In this document: in pieces, positions 40,561 to 56,603 of the stretch
Layout of the letters: every line of letters starts with the position of its first letter
Numbering within the stretch: the stretch's first letter is position 1
Assembly (NCBI GenBank): GCA_965153355.1
Contig: OZ231127.1
Span: 51,894,001-51,958,000 of the forward strand
Direction of reading: 5' to 3'
Source of the DNA: Flaccisagitta enflata
Lineage: Eukaryota > Chaetognatha > Sagittoidea > Aphragmophora
DNA: 64,000 bases
Made by a program: the position numbers and the translations under genes
The notes under the pieces: generated by a model
Database searches by the model: none
The model's input: only the letters and a program-made list of their open reading frames with translations
Told to the model about the DNA's origin: nothing

Positions 40561-40700
40561 GTGCATATCTGAGCAAAGCTGAGCAGAGGTGAGCTCCAGC
40601 GGTGAGCTGAGCTGAGCTCAAAAGCGGTGAGCTGAGCTGAGCTCAAAAGCGGTGAGCTGAGTTGAGCTCCAGCGGTGAGCTGTGTCTGATCTGAGCAGCG
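40561..40700. repeat. 24-25-bp GAGCT-rich minisatellite
   Basis: Units of AGCGGTGAGCTGAGCTGAGCTCAAA type, about four copies, each built of GAGCT pentamers with the palindrome GAGCTC. Confidence 0.85.
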
Positions 40701-40825
40701 TGGGCTGATCTGCGGTTAAACACCATCCTGCAATTGCCGTCCCTTTTAACCTCCCAGGAATGAATAGAACGATCGACCTTCGCTCCATTCGTCCTTCATG
40801 TCTCCGTCTTTTTTTCGTCCCTCCT

Positions 40826-41202
40826 TTTTAGTCGCGTGCTACGCGACTCTACACCCCGCTTTGTTGGTCGGTCGGTCGGTCGGTCGGTCGGTCGGTCGGT
40901 CGGTCGGTCGGTCGGTCGGTCGGTCAGTCGTCTGTCGGTCGGTCGGTCGGTCGGTCGGTCGGTCGGTCGGTCGGTCGGTCGGTCGGTCGGTCGGTCGGTC
41001 GGTCGGTCGGTCGGTCGGTTGGTCGGTCGGTCGGTCGGTCGGTCGGTCGGTCGGTCGGTCGGTCGGTTACTTCTTTTATCAATTTTATTTCTGTACGTCA
41101 TTTTACGTCATTTTAGGGTAATCTAAGTTATTCTAAGTCATTCTAAGTCATTCAAAGACAATCTGTAAGTCTCGCACGCGACTTTTAGGTGTTGGCCTTG
41201 TT
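40826..41202 (-). mobile_element. HINE-like element, tandem array member 1
   Basis: The hairpin AGTCGCGTGCTACGCGACT is followed by CTACACCCCGCTTTG, about 200 bp of (GGTC)n, then TCATTTTAGGGTA..TAAGTCATTC. The end is CGCACGCGACTTTTAGGTGTTGGCCTTGTT. Arg/Pro/Thr frames come from GGTC. Confidence 0.75.
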
Positions 41203-41222
41203 CATTTCAAAGGTGACACCTC

Positions 41223-41343
41223 CTTTTTAGTCGCGTTACGCGACTTCTACACCCCGCTTTGTCGGTCGGTCGGTCGGTCGGTCGGTCGGTCGGTCGGTCG
41301 GTCGGTCGGTCGGTCAGTCGGTCGGTCGGTCGGTCGGTCGGTC
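41223..41343 (-). mobile_element. HINE-like element, tandem array member 2 (truncated)
   Basis: Hairpin AGTCGCGTTACGCGACT, CTACACCCCGCTTTG and (GGTC)n; the other end is missing. Confidence 0.7.
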
Positions 41344-41395
41344 GAATATGATGAAAACACTTATCTTACTCATGTATGCATTTCATTTGTTTCGT

Positions 41396-41606
41396 ATTTA
41401 GTCACGTGCACGCGACTCTACACCCCGCTTTGTCTGTCGGTTGGTCTGTTGGTCGGTCGGTTGGTTGGTCAGTACCCAATTACTTTTTTTATCAATTTCA
41501 TTGCCATTAAGTCATTTTAAGTCATTTTAGGGTAAACTAAGTCATTTCAAGTCATTCTAAGTCAATCTGTAAGTCTCGCACGCGACTTATAGGTGTTGGC
41601 CTTGTT
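41396..41606 (-). mobile_element. HINE-like element, tandem array member 3
   Basis: AGTCACGTGCACGCGACT, CTACACCCCGC, a short GGTC/GGTT tract, TAAGTCATTT repeats, and CGCACGCGACTTATAGGTGTTGGCCTTGTT. One hairpin base pair is broken (CAC for CGC). Confidence 0.75.
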
Positions 41607-42295
41607 TTTTCTCTTTCGACTTTCCAGGTGAAGTGACGATCATCTTTAACAGTCTGGTCTGTCTGTCGGTCTATCGTTCGCTCTGTATTGACAGACCAGA
41701 GATAATGATGTTGAAAAGAATAATGGGTGTATTTTCATTATTGATAATTTCTACAAAACAGTCGATCACCAATTTGTTCATTAAAGGGCGTGTAAATGCG
41801 ACTACGCCTTTTTTTTTCTCGATCGCAGATAGCGGTTTCCTTATTTTCCATTCTTATAGAATCTGCGGCGTTGATTTTGTGTCAAAATCCATCAATGCCT
41901 TTTTGTTACTTCCGACGTCATTCACGCCTGTTACGTCCGAAAAGTGCCATTATTCTATTGAAACAATTGTAAATTGAACCATTTGCTGCTTGCGGCCTTA
42001 TTTCGTTGTTTTCCATGTGTATGCTCGAAAAATCATTCACGCCGATGCAATGTCACTGATCCATTTAGGCAATCGATTTGCGTCGTCGAGTTTATGTGCC
42101 CTTGTCAAGTGACTTTTCAAGTATGGAAAATCGTTCATGTCTATGTTTTGTCATTGGTCAATTGGGGAAATCGCTAATTCCACCATTTGGTTCTCGCGCC
42201 CATACAGGCCTCTCGATTCTGGAGCAGCGAGCAGCGCCGCTTCTCCGCAGGGGGAGGAAGATATCGGCAGGTCCCGCAGGAAGAAGGAGAAGAAA
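41607..42295. other. Unassigned region with a 114-codon open frame
   Basis: The plus frame at 41633-41977 (MTIIFNSLVCLSVYRSLCID..) is not simple repeat, but it has no recognisable domain and continues only by a shifted frame (41974-42177). Phrases such as CATTCACGCC and TGTCACTGATC recur loosely here and at 43090-44050, so the region may be an old degenerate repeat. Not called as a gene. Confidence 0.4.
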
Positions 42296-42495
42296 TAGTC
42301 GCAAAAGCGTCAGATGATCAGCGGTACCCGTTGCCCCTTAGTTAGAGTATGTAGGATGTGGAGGTGACAAGGGCAGCGGCCCCGAAGGAGCCATTGACCT
42401 ATGCTGGGCTAGGATCTAAGCATTTAGGCTAGGACTCAAGGTTGGGATTTGAGCTATGAGGCTGGGATTGGAGCCTCCAGGCCAGAGAATAAAGC
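42296..42495 (+). mobile_element. G-element copy 3, partial
   Basis: TAGTCGCAAAAGCGTCAGAT, GATCAGCGGTACCCGTTGCCCC, GCAGCGGCCCCGAAGGAGCC, then a few 20-bp minisatellite units. No right end. Confidence 0.65.
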
Positions 42496-43190
42496 AATCC
42501 TGGAGAAAAAATAGTAATTAAAATCAGCAAGAACGTAATTTGCAAATCGCAGTCTTTTAATGACTGCTCTACTGTTATTTCGTTGACTTGGAAAACAGTC
42601 AAATCAAGTTAGACTTTAGCTTAAAATAAATCTTTCGGATTTTGAATTCAATAAAGAATACCTCATGTGCATGTAAAAGTTATCAACATCATCATTTGTT
42701 TCCTGCAGCCCTCAGCAAATCAGATTTACATCAACGATATATTTATTGGAAAAATTAGCTTTCTAATGGAATACGTCAATGTTTGGCACTTTTAACGTTA
42801 AACCTTGGCATCTGGTTGACCTATTGCCTGGAAGCGGCGTCCCTAATTTATCACTCCATAATGTCAGGGAGGGGTTTCTTACGCATGACCGTTTTGTCAT
42901 GTCAGAGGGAGAGTGCCTTACCAATAACCCTTACCCTTATGGCCTTATCGCTGATCCCCACTTTCAACACAAGGCTCAAGCCAAGTCGGTAGCATCCAGG
43001 GGAAAGTTATTGCTTCTCGGCAGAAAAAAAGAATAAAAAGGCCTGCGCCCATATTTCGTAAATTTTCGTGCTTGAATAAGCTTTCATGCCAATAATATGT
43101 CACTGATCTATCAATGCGATACTCAATTATGACAAAGGCCTTCGCGCCAATTGTACTGTTTTGCGGCTTTTACCCATGTATCCTTGTTTC
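42496..43190. other. Unassigned region with an 85-codon open frame
   Basis: The plus frame at 42779-43036 (MFGTFNVKPWHLVDLLPGSG..) is non-repetitive but unrecognised. AAACAAGGATACATGGGTA (reverse complement, 43166-43188) looks like a worn HINE 5' end next to the following element. Confidence 0.4.
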
Positions 43191-43973
43191 TTTTTAGTCG
43201 CTTGCAAGCGACTCTATTAACCACTATTTCTGTCGGCCCGTGACCGTTAGCTTTTTCGGCGTTTTTGCACAACTGCCCCTACCCAATTGCTCGGGTTAAC
43301 TATTTTTATCTCTGTCGTCGCCCACCCGCACGCGACTTTGGTAACCTTGGGGAAATAAAAAATGGCGGATTTTTAAAAACTTTAAAACCTTTCTTTTGAA
43401 CCATAACATAAAAAAAAATGGATTAAATTTGGTGATGCCCATAAAGCCCTTCAAAAGATCTTTCATGTGAGTCGTTTCTGGCATTCCTAGCTTTATTTGT
43501 TTAGAAATGGCATAAGTTTTAAGAAAAATATCACCGATTGGAAAAAGGGCAAATATCGTCTTTTTTCCTATTGGTATTTTTTGACTCAACGTTTTTCTTA
43601 ATAATGCAATTCCAAATTGTCACAGCTACTTGATATCCATGAGCAAATTAAAGCGCTTCGAATTTTCTTCAAAATGGCGCCAAGAGCAAATTTTTTACTC
43701 AATGCGTTTAGTTTCTACGTAACAACAAACAAAAAATGTGCAGATACTGTAGTGAATTCTCAAAATCCTGACAACCTGTCTTCATCTCAATGCCATTTCT
43801 AAACGGATAAAGTTAGAACAACCAGCAACGTCTAATTTGAAAGATCTTTCGCAGAGCTTCAAAATGGTCACCGATTTTTTATAGTTTTTCTCAATTTAAG
43901 GTAGATAAAATTAGTTTTTTTAAAATCCGCCATTTTTTATTTCCCCAAGATTAGCCATCTATCCGGCCTTGTT
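43191..43973 (-). mobile_element. HINE-like element split by a MITE
   Basis: The hairpin is AGTCGCTTGCAAGCGACT: both arms changed from the usual G/C to T/A, keeping a perfect 18-bp palindrome. The tail CCGCACGCGACTTTGGTA is cut by a 608-bp MITE and resumes GCCATCTATCCGGCCTTGTT. Confidence 0.78.
43344..43951. mobile_element. TA-flanked MITE, ACCTTGG type, inside a HINE tail
   Basis: Ends ACCTTGGGGAAATAAAAAAT and (reverse complement) ATCTTGGGGAAATAAAAAAT, then GGCGGATTTT. TA lies at 43342-43343 and 43952-43953. Excision with one TA gives GACTTTGGTAGCCATCTATCCGGCC, matching intact HINE tails (GACTGGGGTAGCCGTGTATCCGGCC). Shared modules at 43423-43512 (minus) and 43796-43888 (plus). Confidence 0.85.
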
Positions 43974-44370
43974 TCTTCTATACCCGTGAAGTCCTTCAAG
44001 CCATCATTTTGTCATTGGACCATTGATGCGAGAAATGTGAACCATTGAATCGATGGTTAGAGACTCTTTCATTGGGAATACAATGTAGATAAAGGTTTTT
44101 TCATTGGATCTGATTAAAGCCAATAAGCAAACTCATGCGCCATAGAATTGATTTGACACCACAACGAACAGCGATTTATTCTCAAACTGGATATAACGCA
44201 GAATATAAAAAGCTTTCAGTAAGTAATAAAGGAACAGTTGAACCCCGCAAGAATGGTTGTCCTGGTACCGATGAATTTTGTCTATTGTAAGTGAGTAAGT
44301 GTAAGTTTATAAAACAGCCAATATAAACAAGTGTGAGGAAATAGCATAAAGGGAGAAAAATACTAATATC

Positions 44371-44829
44371 TTATGTGTTATACCCAAAGTTATGATTGCG
44401 GATCTTGTTTTGATATTCATGACATACGCGAAGCACTTTCCCTTGGTTTCCTCCTCGCCTTCTCAGAGTTCTTTCCTCAAATTCATTCATGTTTGCCTCT
44501 ACTACTACCAGGCTTCCTGTCCATAAAGGCTTTCCTATTCCCATCTCATCCCATTCCCATTCATATCCAATCAAAGTTGTACCCACTTTGTTTGTTTCTT
44601 TCACTTTAAAGCCGAACCCCTTCCAATTTTCGGTCTTCTTAAACCCCTTTAATTCTGTTTTATGCACATATCCGATGATTTGGATGATTTTGATCTGCGT
44701 CTTTTCTTCTCTCCCCATTTTTTCCTTCCGAATTTCCTCTCCTCCCTCCGCCCCTTCTACCCCTTCCTCCCCTTCCTCCCCTTCCTCCCATCCCGCGCCT
44801 CCGATATTTTCGATTTGGGATTTCCACAT
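44371..44829 (-). other. 152-codon open frame, status unclear
   Basis: The longest frame in the window not made of simple repeats overall. The N-terminal part is Glu/Gly-rich (from a TTCCTCCCC repeat at 44750-44795). The rest (GYVHKTELKGFKKTENWKGF..) is mixed. Plus-strand frames overlap it for over 120 codons, so low stop density is regional. No domain, splice context or start context supports it. Confidence 0.12.
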
Positions 44830-45075
44830 GACGATTTACCCTTTCATCTCTCAGAGCCAAAAGTTGTAACTTTCCAAAAACATGAAATTTAACGTCAGAA
44901 TTTTGTTACGATTCGCCGATAAAATGGGCGCTATGGGATGAAAAACGCGAGGAGGGAATGTCACGTGACCACAAGAAGGTTCTGATGATGGAAAATTCAA
45001 ATCAACGTAACCCCGAGGGTCAAGTCGAGAGCACCACTGCCCACGGGGGCTCATTAATGGATCATCCCCGACAAC

Positions 45076-45199
<124 letters not shown>

Positions 45200-45345
45200 A
45201 CGCATACTTACACCCTCACACACATATAGATGTGCGCACTGTCACACGTTTACATCAACAGACTTAAACACGTACACGAACACAAACGTACACACATACG
45301 CATGCACGCACACACAGACGCAAACACGCACGTACACCAAAAGCA

Positions 45346-45720
45346 TCAAACATGTTTAGAGAAGCATTCATAAATGAAATAGAAATGAGAAACCCAAACA
45401 AATCTTACGAAAAAAAGTTATAATCAGTTTTACTTTTAGACGTGAAGTTTCATTTCACAAAGACAGGCAGTCAAAAAAAAGCAACCATTTCAAAATTGTC
45501 ATGTAAAAACTGTCGAGAAAATTAAAGCGAAAAAAAAAATCAAGGAAAGAAAGACAAGAGACGGCCTCCCAGAATAGACTCGCTTTTGCGTTACTCATTT
45601 ACCATAAGTGCGATAGAGCAAATGGTAAATGCTACTTTTACCGCCGCCGGCGCTCCTTTTCACCCGTCTATATGTGGATTAACAAACTCTCTTTTCTTCC
45701 GCCCTCTCTTTTTTTACTTC
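45346..45720. other. Unassigned intergenic DNA
   Basis: No gene seen. Confidence 0.45.

Positions 45721-45722
<2 letters not shown>

Positions 45723-45772
<50 letters not shown>
45723..45772. repeat. (CT)n microsatellite
   Basis: About 24 units. Confidence 0.97.
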
Positions 45773-45773
<1 letters not shown>

Positions 45774-46276
45774 CTCTTTCTTACGTGTCGTTGTGTTTCT
45801 TATCGGAGTTAATTAGGAAAATCGTCCAAGCGGGACAAAAAAAATTCTTTTTTCAAAATGGCGGTTCACTGGATTTTCTTTCTTTTACCTCCTTGTCTCG
45901 AAGATAAGCAAGCTTTCGGGAACAAATAACCAATGGTGCGATTCTTCTTTTTTATAACCAACTAGATATTATTCTTTAATGTTAAGAATCTTCGAACACT
46001 ATATATAGAGTCAATGCTCCTTCGAAAAAAAAGTATATATCCACGATAATCCAAACTGGAACCTCTCCTCCATGGGACAAACCTCGACAAAAACTGACAT
46101 CAAGAAACTGAGAAGACAAACAGACGAATTTACTTTCAATAAAGAAACTTGTCTTAAAAGAAGGAAGAAAGCATAAGCCAGAGGAAAAGATTGGCCGCCC
46201 TGAGCACCGACTGCCGGTGACGATATGAAATACCTAATGAAATAAATCCTGACACGCGTCGAACCAACCATGCACT

Positions 46277-48228
<1,952 letters not shown>

Positions 48229-48535
48229 GCAACCGGGTCGGCTTAGATGACGCTCATGAAATTCTAATCCTTGGTGATCTGGTAACAGGTGCATACAGGT
48301 TGGCTTAGATCATGCTAAAGCTATTCTAATCCTTGGTGATCTGGAAACAGGTGCAAACAGGTCGGCTTAGATGATGCGTATGCAATGCAAAATTGCATAC
48401 CGACAGGAGCTGGTAACAGATGTATCAGATTGACTCAGATAATGCTCAAACAATTCTAACCCTAAGTGAGGTGGTAACAGATGCAGCCATGTTGGCTTGG
48501 ATGATGCTGGCGCGCTTCTAATGGCGAAGATTTGA
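48229..48535. repeat. 62-bp tandem repeat, about five units
   Basis: Units start at 48229, 48291, 48353, 48422 and 48483 with GCAWMCRGGTYGGCTTAGAT and end ..CTGGTAACAGRT. Unit 3 carries a local GCATGCAATGC-type palindrome gain; unit 5 is truncated. Confidence 0.85.
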
Positions 48536-48599
48536 AGCGAAACGGCGATTGGCAAACGCAGGTGCGACCTGATTTATAGGATATTAATCCTAGAAGCGC

Positions 48600-48802
48600 C
48601 TCTGCGAAGATGAAACGCCGATGCGCGCACGCGATCAAGACGTTATTCGCGTGTATGCGCACGTACACGTGTGTTGAATTGAGAGAAAAACGAGGGCTGC
48701 TATCTATCCACATTGATGCGTTAGGAATCGATGGAAGCGCATGCACGTTGATACTAAATGACGATATTGGCTTGTTAAGTACTGTGTGTGTGTGTGTGTG
48801 CG

Positions 48803-48834
<32 letters not shown>

Positions 48835-48860
48835 TGTGTGTAAGTGCGTGTTTGTGTTAA
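48600..48860. repeat. Alternating purine-pyrimidine DNA (GTGT / GTGC)
   Basis: Degenerate CGCACGCG/CGTGTATGCGCACG at 48615-48680 and GTGTGTGC/GTGCGTGC at 48782-48845. Z-DNA-prone. Confidence 0.7.
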
Positions 48861-48996
48861 AGAGCATGTGTGAAAGTTTTCGTGTTGCATTTGCAAGCAC
48901 GAGGCGTGATACACGACCGAATCCTTGGCGATTGGAGACTCGAGCGCGTGGCTCCTAGTGAGCGATCGATATCAGGAAAACCAGAAAGCCAAAGAT

Positions 48997-49508
<512 letters not shown>

Positions 49509-49690
49509 GATTCAAGAGCATTTGATTCGATAGGTGCTTCATGGATGGTTGCTGACGTACAAGTCTCCGGGGACGTCACAGTGGCAAACTAACAAGGCCG
49601 GATACATGGCTACCCTAGTCGCGTGCCGGTGGGCAGGAGCGGTGCTGGAGAAGGTCACTAGGGCATCTGGGCAGGAGCCTTATGCTCAAC

Positions 49691-50178
49691 TAGTCATCCA
49701 AGGATCGCACATGGCCAGCGGTACCTGGATGCCCCGCTGGTGAGCGATCCAACAAGAAGGGAAAGGAGAGCAGGGCATGTGGCCCCAAAGGGCCGATGTC
49801 CTGTAGGACACAGGGGTGAATTTCGAGACGTCCTGAGGCGGATTTGAAGTCAGGATGGCAGAATTAAGTCCAAAGTAGAGGCTTGGGGGGCTGGCTTTAG
49901 GCCTAGAGGACAAATTTGAGGCCTGAAGAGTTGATTTGAGGCCTAGAGAGCGGATTTGAGTCCTGGAGGGCTGATTTGAGGTTTTGAGGGCCAATATGAG
50001 GTTTGGAGAGCTGATTTGAGCTCTCAAGGGCTAAATTAAGGTCTTAAAGGACTAATTTGAGGGCTCAGAGGGCCAAAATCAGGCCTGAGACTGCAGACTT
50101 GAGGCTTCAATGGCCAAGGGGGGGGACGGACCAAAGGACGGAAGGACGGAAGGACGGACGGAAGGACGGATGGACGGA
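49691..50178 (+). mobile_element. G-element copy 4
   Basis: TAGTCATCCAAGGATCG.., GGCCAGCGGTACC, GTCCTGTAGGACACAGGGG, then an 18-20-bp GATTTGAGGCCTAGAGGGC minisatellite (49850-50110) and a GGACGGAA tract. Confidence 0.6.
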
Positions 50179-50645
50179 CCCGTGCCCTGCCTAGGTAGGT
50201 TGTGCCTGAAGTTGAAGGGGAAGCAGGGCAGCGGCGCGGAAGGGGTCGATGACCTACATATGGGGGATTTTCTCCTTCTCCTCCTTTCCCCCCCTCCTCT
50301 TCCTTCCGTCCCCCTCAAATCCCAGTCTTGAGGCCCAAATTCCAATCTGGAGACCCAAATCCCAGTCTCAAGGCCCAAATCGCAGCCTTGAGGCCCAAAT
50401 CCTAGCCTCAATGCCCAAATCTTAGCCTTGAGGTTTGGATCTGGGCCTCCTGGCTGGGAATTGGACCTCCTGGCTGTGATTTGGACCTCAAGGCCGAGAT
50501 TTGGGCCTCAAAGCTGGGATCTGGGCCTTTAGGCTAGGATTTGGGCATTTTGGCTAGGATTTGGGCCCCAAGGTTGGGATTTGGGCCTTGAGACTGGGAT
50601 TTGGGCCTCGAGACTGGGATTTGAGGGGGGGACATAGAAGGAGGA
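50179..50645 (+). mobile_element. G-element copy 5 with orientation-flipped minisatellite
   Basis: CGTGCCCTGCCTAGGTAGGT..GCAGGGCAGCGG..GTCGATGACCTAC, the uninterrupted counterpart of the MITE target in G-element 1. Minisatellite units read CAAATCCCAGTCTTGAGGCC to about 50425 and then the reverse complement (GATTTGGGCCTCGAGACTGG) to 50630. Confidence 0.68.
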
Positions 50646-51419
50646 ATAGTCGCAAAAGCGTTAGATGGTCAGCGGTACCTGTTGCCCCTATGTGAGTGTT
50701 TGTGGGTGTGAGATGGTTAGAGGGGCAGCGGCCCCGAAGGGGCTGATGACCTATGCTGTTTTTATTTGAACCTCAAGGCTTGAGTTAGAGCCTGGAGGCT
50801 GGAATTTGGGCCTGGAGAATGGGATTTGAGGCCTTAGGCTGAGATTTGAGGCCTTGGGCTGAGATTTGAGCCTCGAGGCTGGGATTTGAGCTTGGAGGCT
50901 GGGATTTGAGCTTAGAGGCTGGGATTTAAGGCTAGGATTTGGGGCTGGAGACTATGATTTGAGCCTTGGGGCTGGGATTTGAGCTTCAAGGCTGGGATTT
51001 GAGTTATGAGGCTTTGGTTTGAACCTCGAGGCTGGGATTTGAGCCTCAAAACTGGGATTTGAGCCCTGAGGCTGTGATTTTAGCCTCAAGGCTGGGATTC
51101 AAGCTTCAAAGCTAGGATTTGAGCCTCGAGGCTAGGATTTGGGCCTTGAGACTAGGATCTGGGCCTTGAGGGGGGGGACGGAGAAGAAGAAGAAGAAGAG
51201 GGAGAGGAAGGAGAAGGAGAAATTTCCCCTATGTGAGAAAGCATAGGTCAGCGGGGACGAGAAGAAGAAGAAGAAGGAGAAGAAGGAGAAGGAGAAATTT
51301 CCCCTATGTGAGAAAGCATAGGTCATCGGCCCCTTCAGGGCCGCTGCCCAAAAGGAGATGGAGAAAATCCCCCATATGTGTGAAAGCATAGGTCATCGAC
51401 CCCTTCGGGGCCGCTGCCC
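50646..51419 (+). mobile_element. G-element copy 6
   Basis: TAGTCGCAAAAGCGTTAGAT, GGTCAGCGGTACCTGTTGCCCC, GCAGCGGCCCCGAAGGGG, then about 18 minisatellite units (GAGGCTGGGATTTGAGCCTC) and GAAGAAG tracts. The inverted right end (CCCCTTCRGGGCCGCTGCCC) occurs twice, at 51330-51349 and 51400-51419, so the end was duplicated. Confidence 0.7.
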
Positions 51420-51614
51420 AAAAGGGGACCAACCGACCGACCAACCAACCAACCGATCGACCAACTGACCGACCGACTGACCGACATAGCAGGGTGTAGA
51501 GTCGCGTAGCACGCGACTAAAAATTGAGCCCAATATTACAATACGCACATCAAATTCTAGCTTAAATGATACAAAGTTAAAACTAAGTGAAACATTGATG
51601 TGCATAAACCTCTC

Positions 51615-51646
<32 letters not shown>

Positions 51647-51684
51647 GGAAAAGCGGAGGAAAACGGCCAGATGTTGTCTGTCAA

Positions 51685-52888
<1,204 letters not shown>

Positions 52889-53010
52889 AACAAGGCCAAG
52901 TAGATAAATGAGTATGAATTGAACATTAAGCGTGTCCCACGAATTGATGGAGGACGATTGGACACTGGACAGACAGACACACGGACCGACAGACCGAGTA
53001 AACAATCGAC
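52889..53010 (+). mobile_element. HINE-like 5' fragment
   Basis: AACAAGGCCAAGTAGATAAA followed by a core and GACAGACAGAC/GGACCGACAGACC; no hairpin end. Confidence 0.45.
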
Positions 53011-53199
53011 CAAAGAACAGGACTTCATTTATGTGTATAGGCGCTGTAGCGTCATTTTAATCTACTGTAGCATTATTCTTCACAAATCAGATAATTGAAT
53101 AAGTAAACAATAGTTACGTGACAAACATGTTTCTTTTTTATACCTCTTCTATTCAACTCTTTCTGAATTTGAGTTTCTCTAGCTCCATTTTATGTTTTT

Positions 53200-53246
53200 C
53201 TGCCTGTCTGTCTCTGTATCTGTCTCTGTCTGTCTGTCTTTCTGTC

Positions 53247-53334
<88 letters not shown>
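53200..53334. repeat. (CTGT)n-(CT)n compound microsatellite
   Basis: CTGT about 12 units at 53245-53295, then CT to 53334. Confidence 0.96.
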
Positions 53335-53337
<3 letters not shown>

Positions 53338-53640
53338 AATATATTCTCTTTCGACATAGACAGGAGCAGCTGATATCAATGGATGACATCAATAAATCAA
53401 TCCGTTCTTTTTTCTTGCCCACCCCGACTCCATTTCCGCTAATAAAAAAAAGGTTGTCTGCTATGAAAAAAAAATAAAGCTGAAAAGGGAAAAGTCTTAA
53501 TCACCAAGGCCTCGTAATTGATAAGAGTTACAGGTTTACAGCTGAAAGCGAGGAAGAAAATGATCTTAAGAGCGGTAACCATATCGATCGACCAACAAGC
53601 CGAATTGAAATCACTGTATGCATGGGGAAGTATGACTTGA

Positions 53641-53765
<125 letters not shown>

Positions 53766-53949
53766 CCCTTGGCAACTGTCAAGTCTAGATCACACTTACA
53801 TAGTTTGTTTTCTTCTCAGTCAGTTACAAATATGGACTAACTCAACAGTAAGGACTCACTTAAAAGTATGAACTCACCTCATAGTATGGATTCATATGTT
53901 AGGAAAACTGCGCGTTTCTCTGTCTCTGTCTCTATGTCTCTTTATCTTT

Positions 53950-54480
<531 letters not shown>

Positions 54481-54483
54481 GTT

Positions 54484-54566
<83 letters not shown>

Positions 54567-54623
54567 ATGTGTGTCTGTCTGTCTTTCAACTGTCTGTCTG
54601 TCCTCCTGTCTGTCTTTATCGTT

Positions 54624-54716
<93 letters not shown>

Positions 54717-54738
54717 TGTGTGTGTGTGCGTGTGTGTT
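54481..54738. repeat. (CTGT)n-(GT)n compound microsatellite
   Basis: CTGT about 19 units to 54562, degenerate CTGT, then GT at 54627-54738. TTACTGCCCCTGCCCAGCCGCG follows, a scrap of a HINE tail. Confidence 0.97.
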
Positions 54739-54761
54739 ACTGCCCCTGCCCAGCCGCGTAA

Positions 54762-55369
54762 TTTATCAGTAGTGAACAAGGATAAAACAAATTAGTCATT
54801 AAATATAATCTCAATTGGAAAAAGTTTAATATATGTCCTCGTGCCACACGTATTTTCATGAGAATCAAATTATCATCATAAATGCATAATTGTGAAGAAT
54901 CCAATATCATCATGTACGCTGAGTCAAACCAAGGATTTTTTTTGTAAAACGAATAAACTGAAAAATTGTGTTTTCGGCGTATGGTAGGAATCATAAGCAA
55001 ACCGATGAATGATAGTAGAAGTTTTTTTTGTTTTCTTTGTTTTTGTTTTTTTGCAAAACTATGTAAAGGAAATCTATGGGCGGAATGGAACTATTCGAGA
55101 AAATGTTAAGACTAGCTAGACGCGAAAGGCTTTCTTCGACTCGGGTAAGTATTTTTTCTGTGGGCAGTCTGGTAAGAGTAAAAATAGATAGTGGAGGTTG
55201 AAAATTTAAGGGGGGGGGAGGAGGATGTGAAGCAGTGGACCATATTTGAATCTTTTCTAATTCTTTTTTCCTCATAACTTTTTTCTTAATGAATCAAGCA
55301 TAATTAGTGCAATGAGCCATCAAGGCATCATGTTTCGCTCACCAAATCATCTTGCCAGGCTTTTTTCAT

Positions 55370-55378
<9 letters not shown>
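54762..55378. other. Unassigned AT-rich DNA
   Basis: No gene seen. Confidence 0.5.

Positions 55379-55428
<50 letters not shown>
55379..55428. repeat. (CT)n microsatellite
   Basis: About 25 units. Confidence 0.97.
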
Positions 55429-55431
<3 letters not shown>

Positions 55432-55497
55432 GCTCTTCCGATAATGGCCTCGGAAAAATTTCAATCGTATGAACTGCGTCTTGGAAACGTATTGTAC

Positions 55498-55715
55498 GTG
55501 AGTGCGCGCACGCACACTTGCGTGTGCGGCTGCCTGCTAGTTATTCTTATTAATATAAGTGCGTGCACTAACGACACACACACACCTCGGCGAGTGTCCC
55601 TATTTCTTGCACACGTACACACATATCAACGCGCTTATGATGTATCTCTACTCGTGTGCACATTCGCGCCAATGAGCGCACGCGCGTGTACGTGCGTAAA
55701 TTTGTGTGTGTATGG
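55498..55715. repeat. Degenerate GTGC/CACA alternating DNA
   Basis: Interspersed GTGCGCGCACGC, CACACACACA and GCGCACGCGCGTGTACGTGCG; no pure array. Confidence 0.6.
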
Positions 55716-55921
55716 GAATTGATGAGTCATGCTGTTAATGACTGCCGCATGCCGCAAATTGCCGCAAATTTTAAACTCTCTCTCTCTCTCTCTCTCTTTC
55801 TTTTTTCTTCGTAATGCCGACAAGTTGGAAGCGCGTTGGAGAGAAGCGAAGGCGGAAACGAAGCCGAGAGGGTTTTCGGGACCTTATATCATCAACGCGG
55901 AAAGATATAGAGAATATAGGA

Positions 55922-55923
<2 letters not shown>

Positions 55924-55976
<53 letters not shown>
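55924..55976. repeat. (AG)n microsatellite
   Basis: About 26 units. Confidence 0.97.

Positions 55977-56603
<627 letters not shown>

Larger units (their letters stand above)
49591..51523 (+). mobile_element. HINE-like element containing three G-elements
   Basis: The 5' end, AACAAGGCCGGATACATGGC..AGTCGCGTGCCGGTGGGCAGGAGC, runs to 49690. The 3' end, GACC/AACC repeat, AGCAGGGTGTAG, AGTCGCGTAGCACGCGACT and AAAAA, lies at 51425-51523. Between them sit three head-to-tail G-elements. Intact HINE copies are joined directly from GGGCAGGAGC to the core, so the G block is most simply an insertion, followed by duplication. Confidence 0.6.

Noticed and set aside
40561-40700. Immunoglobulin switch-like repeat
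   Set aside because: Only the pentamer composition is similar; there is no other immune-gene context.
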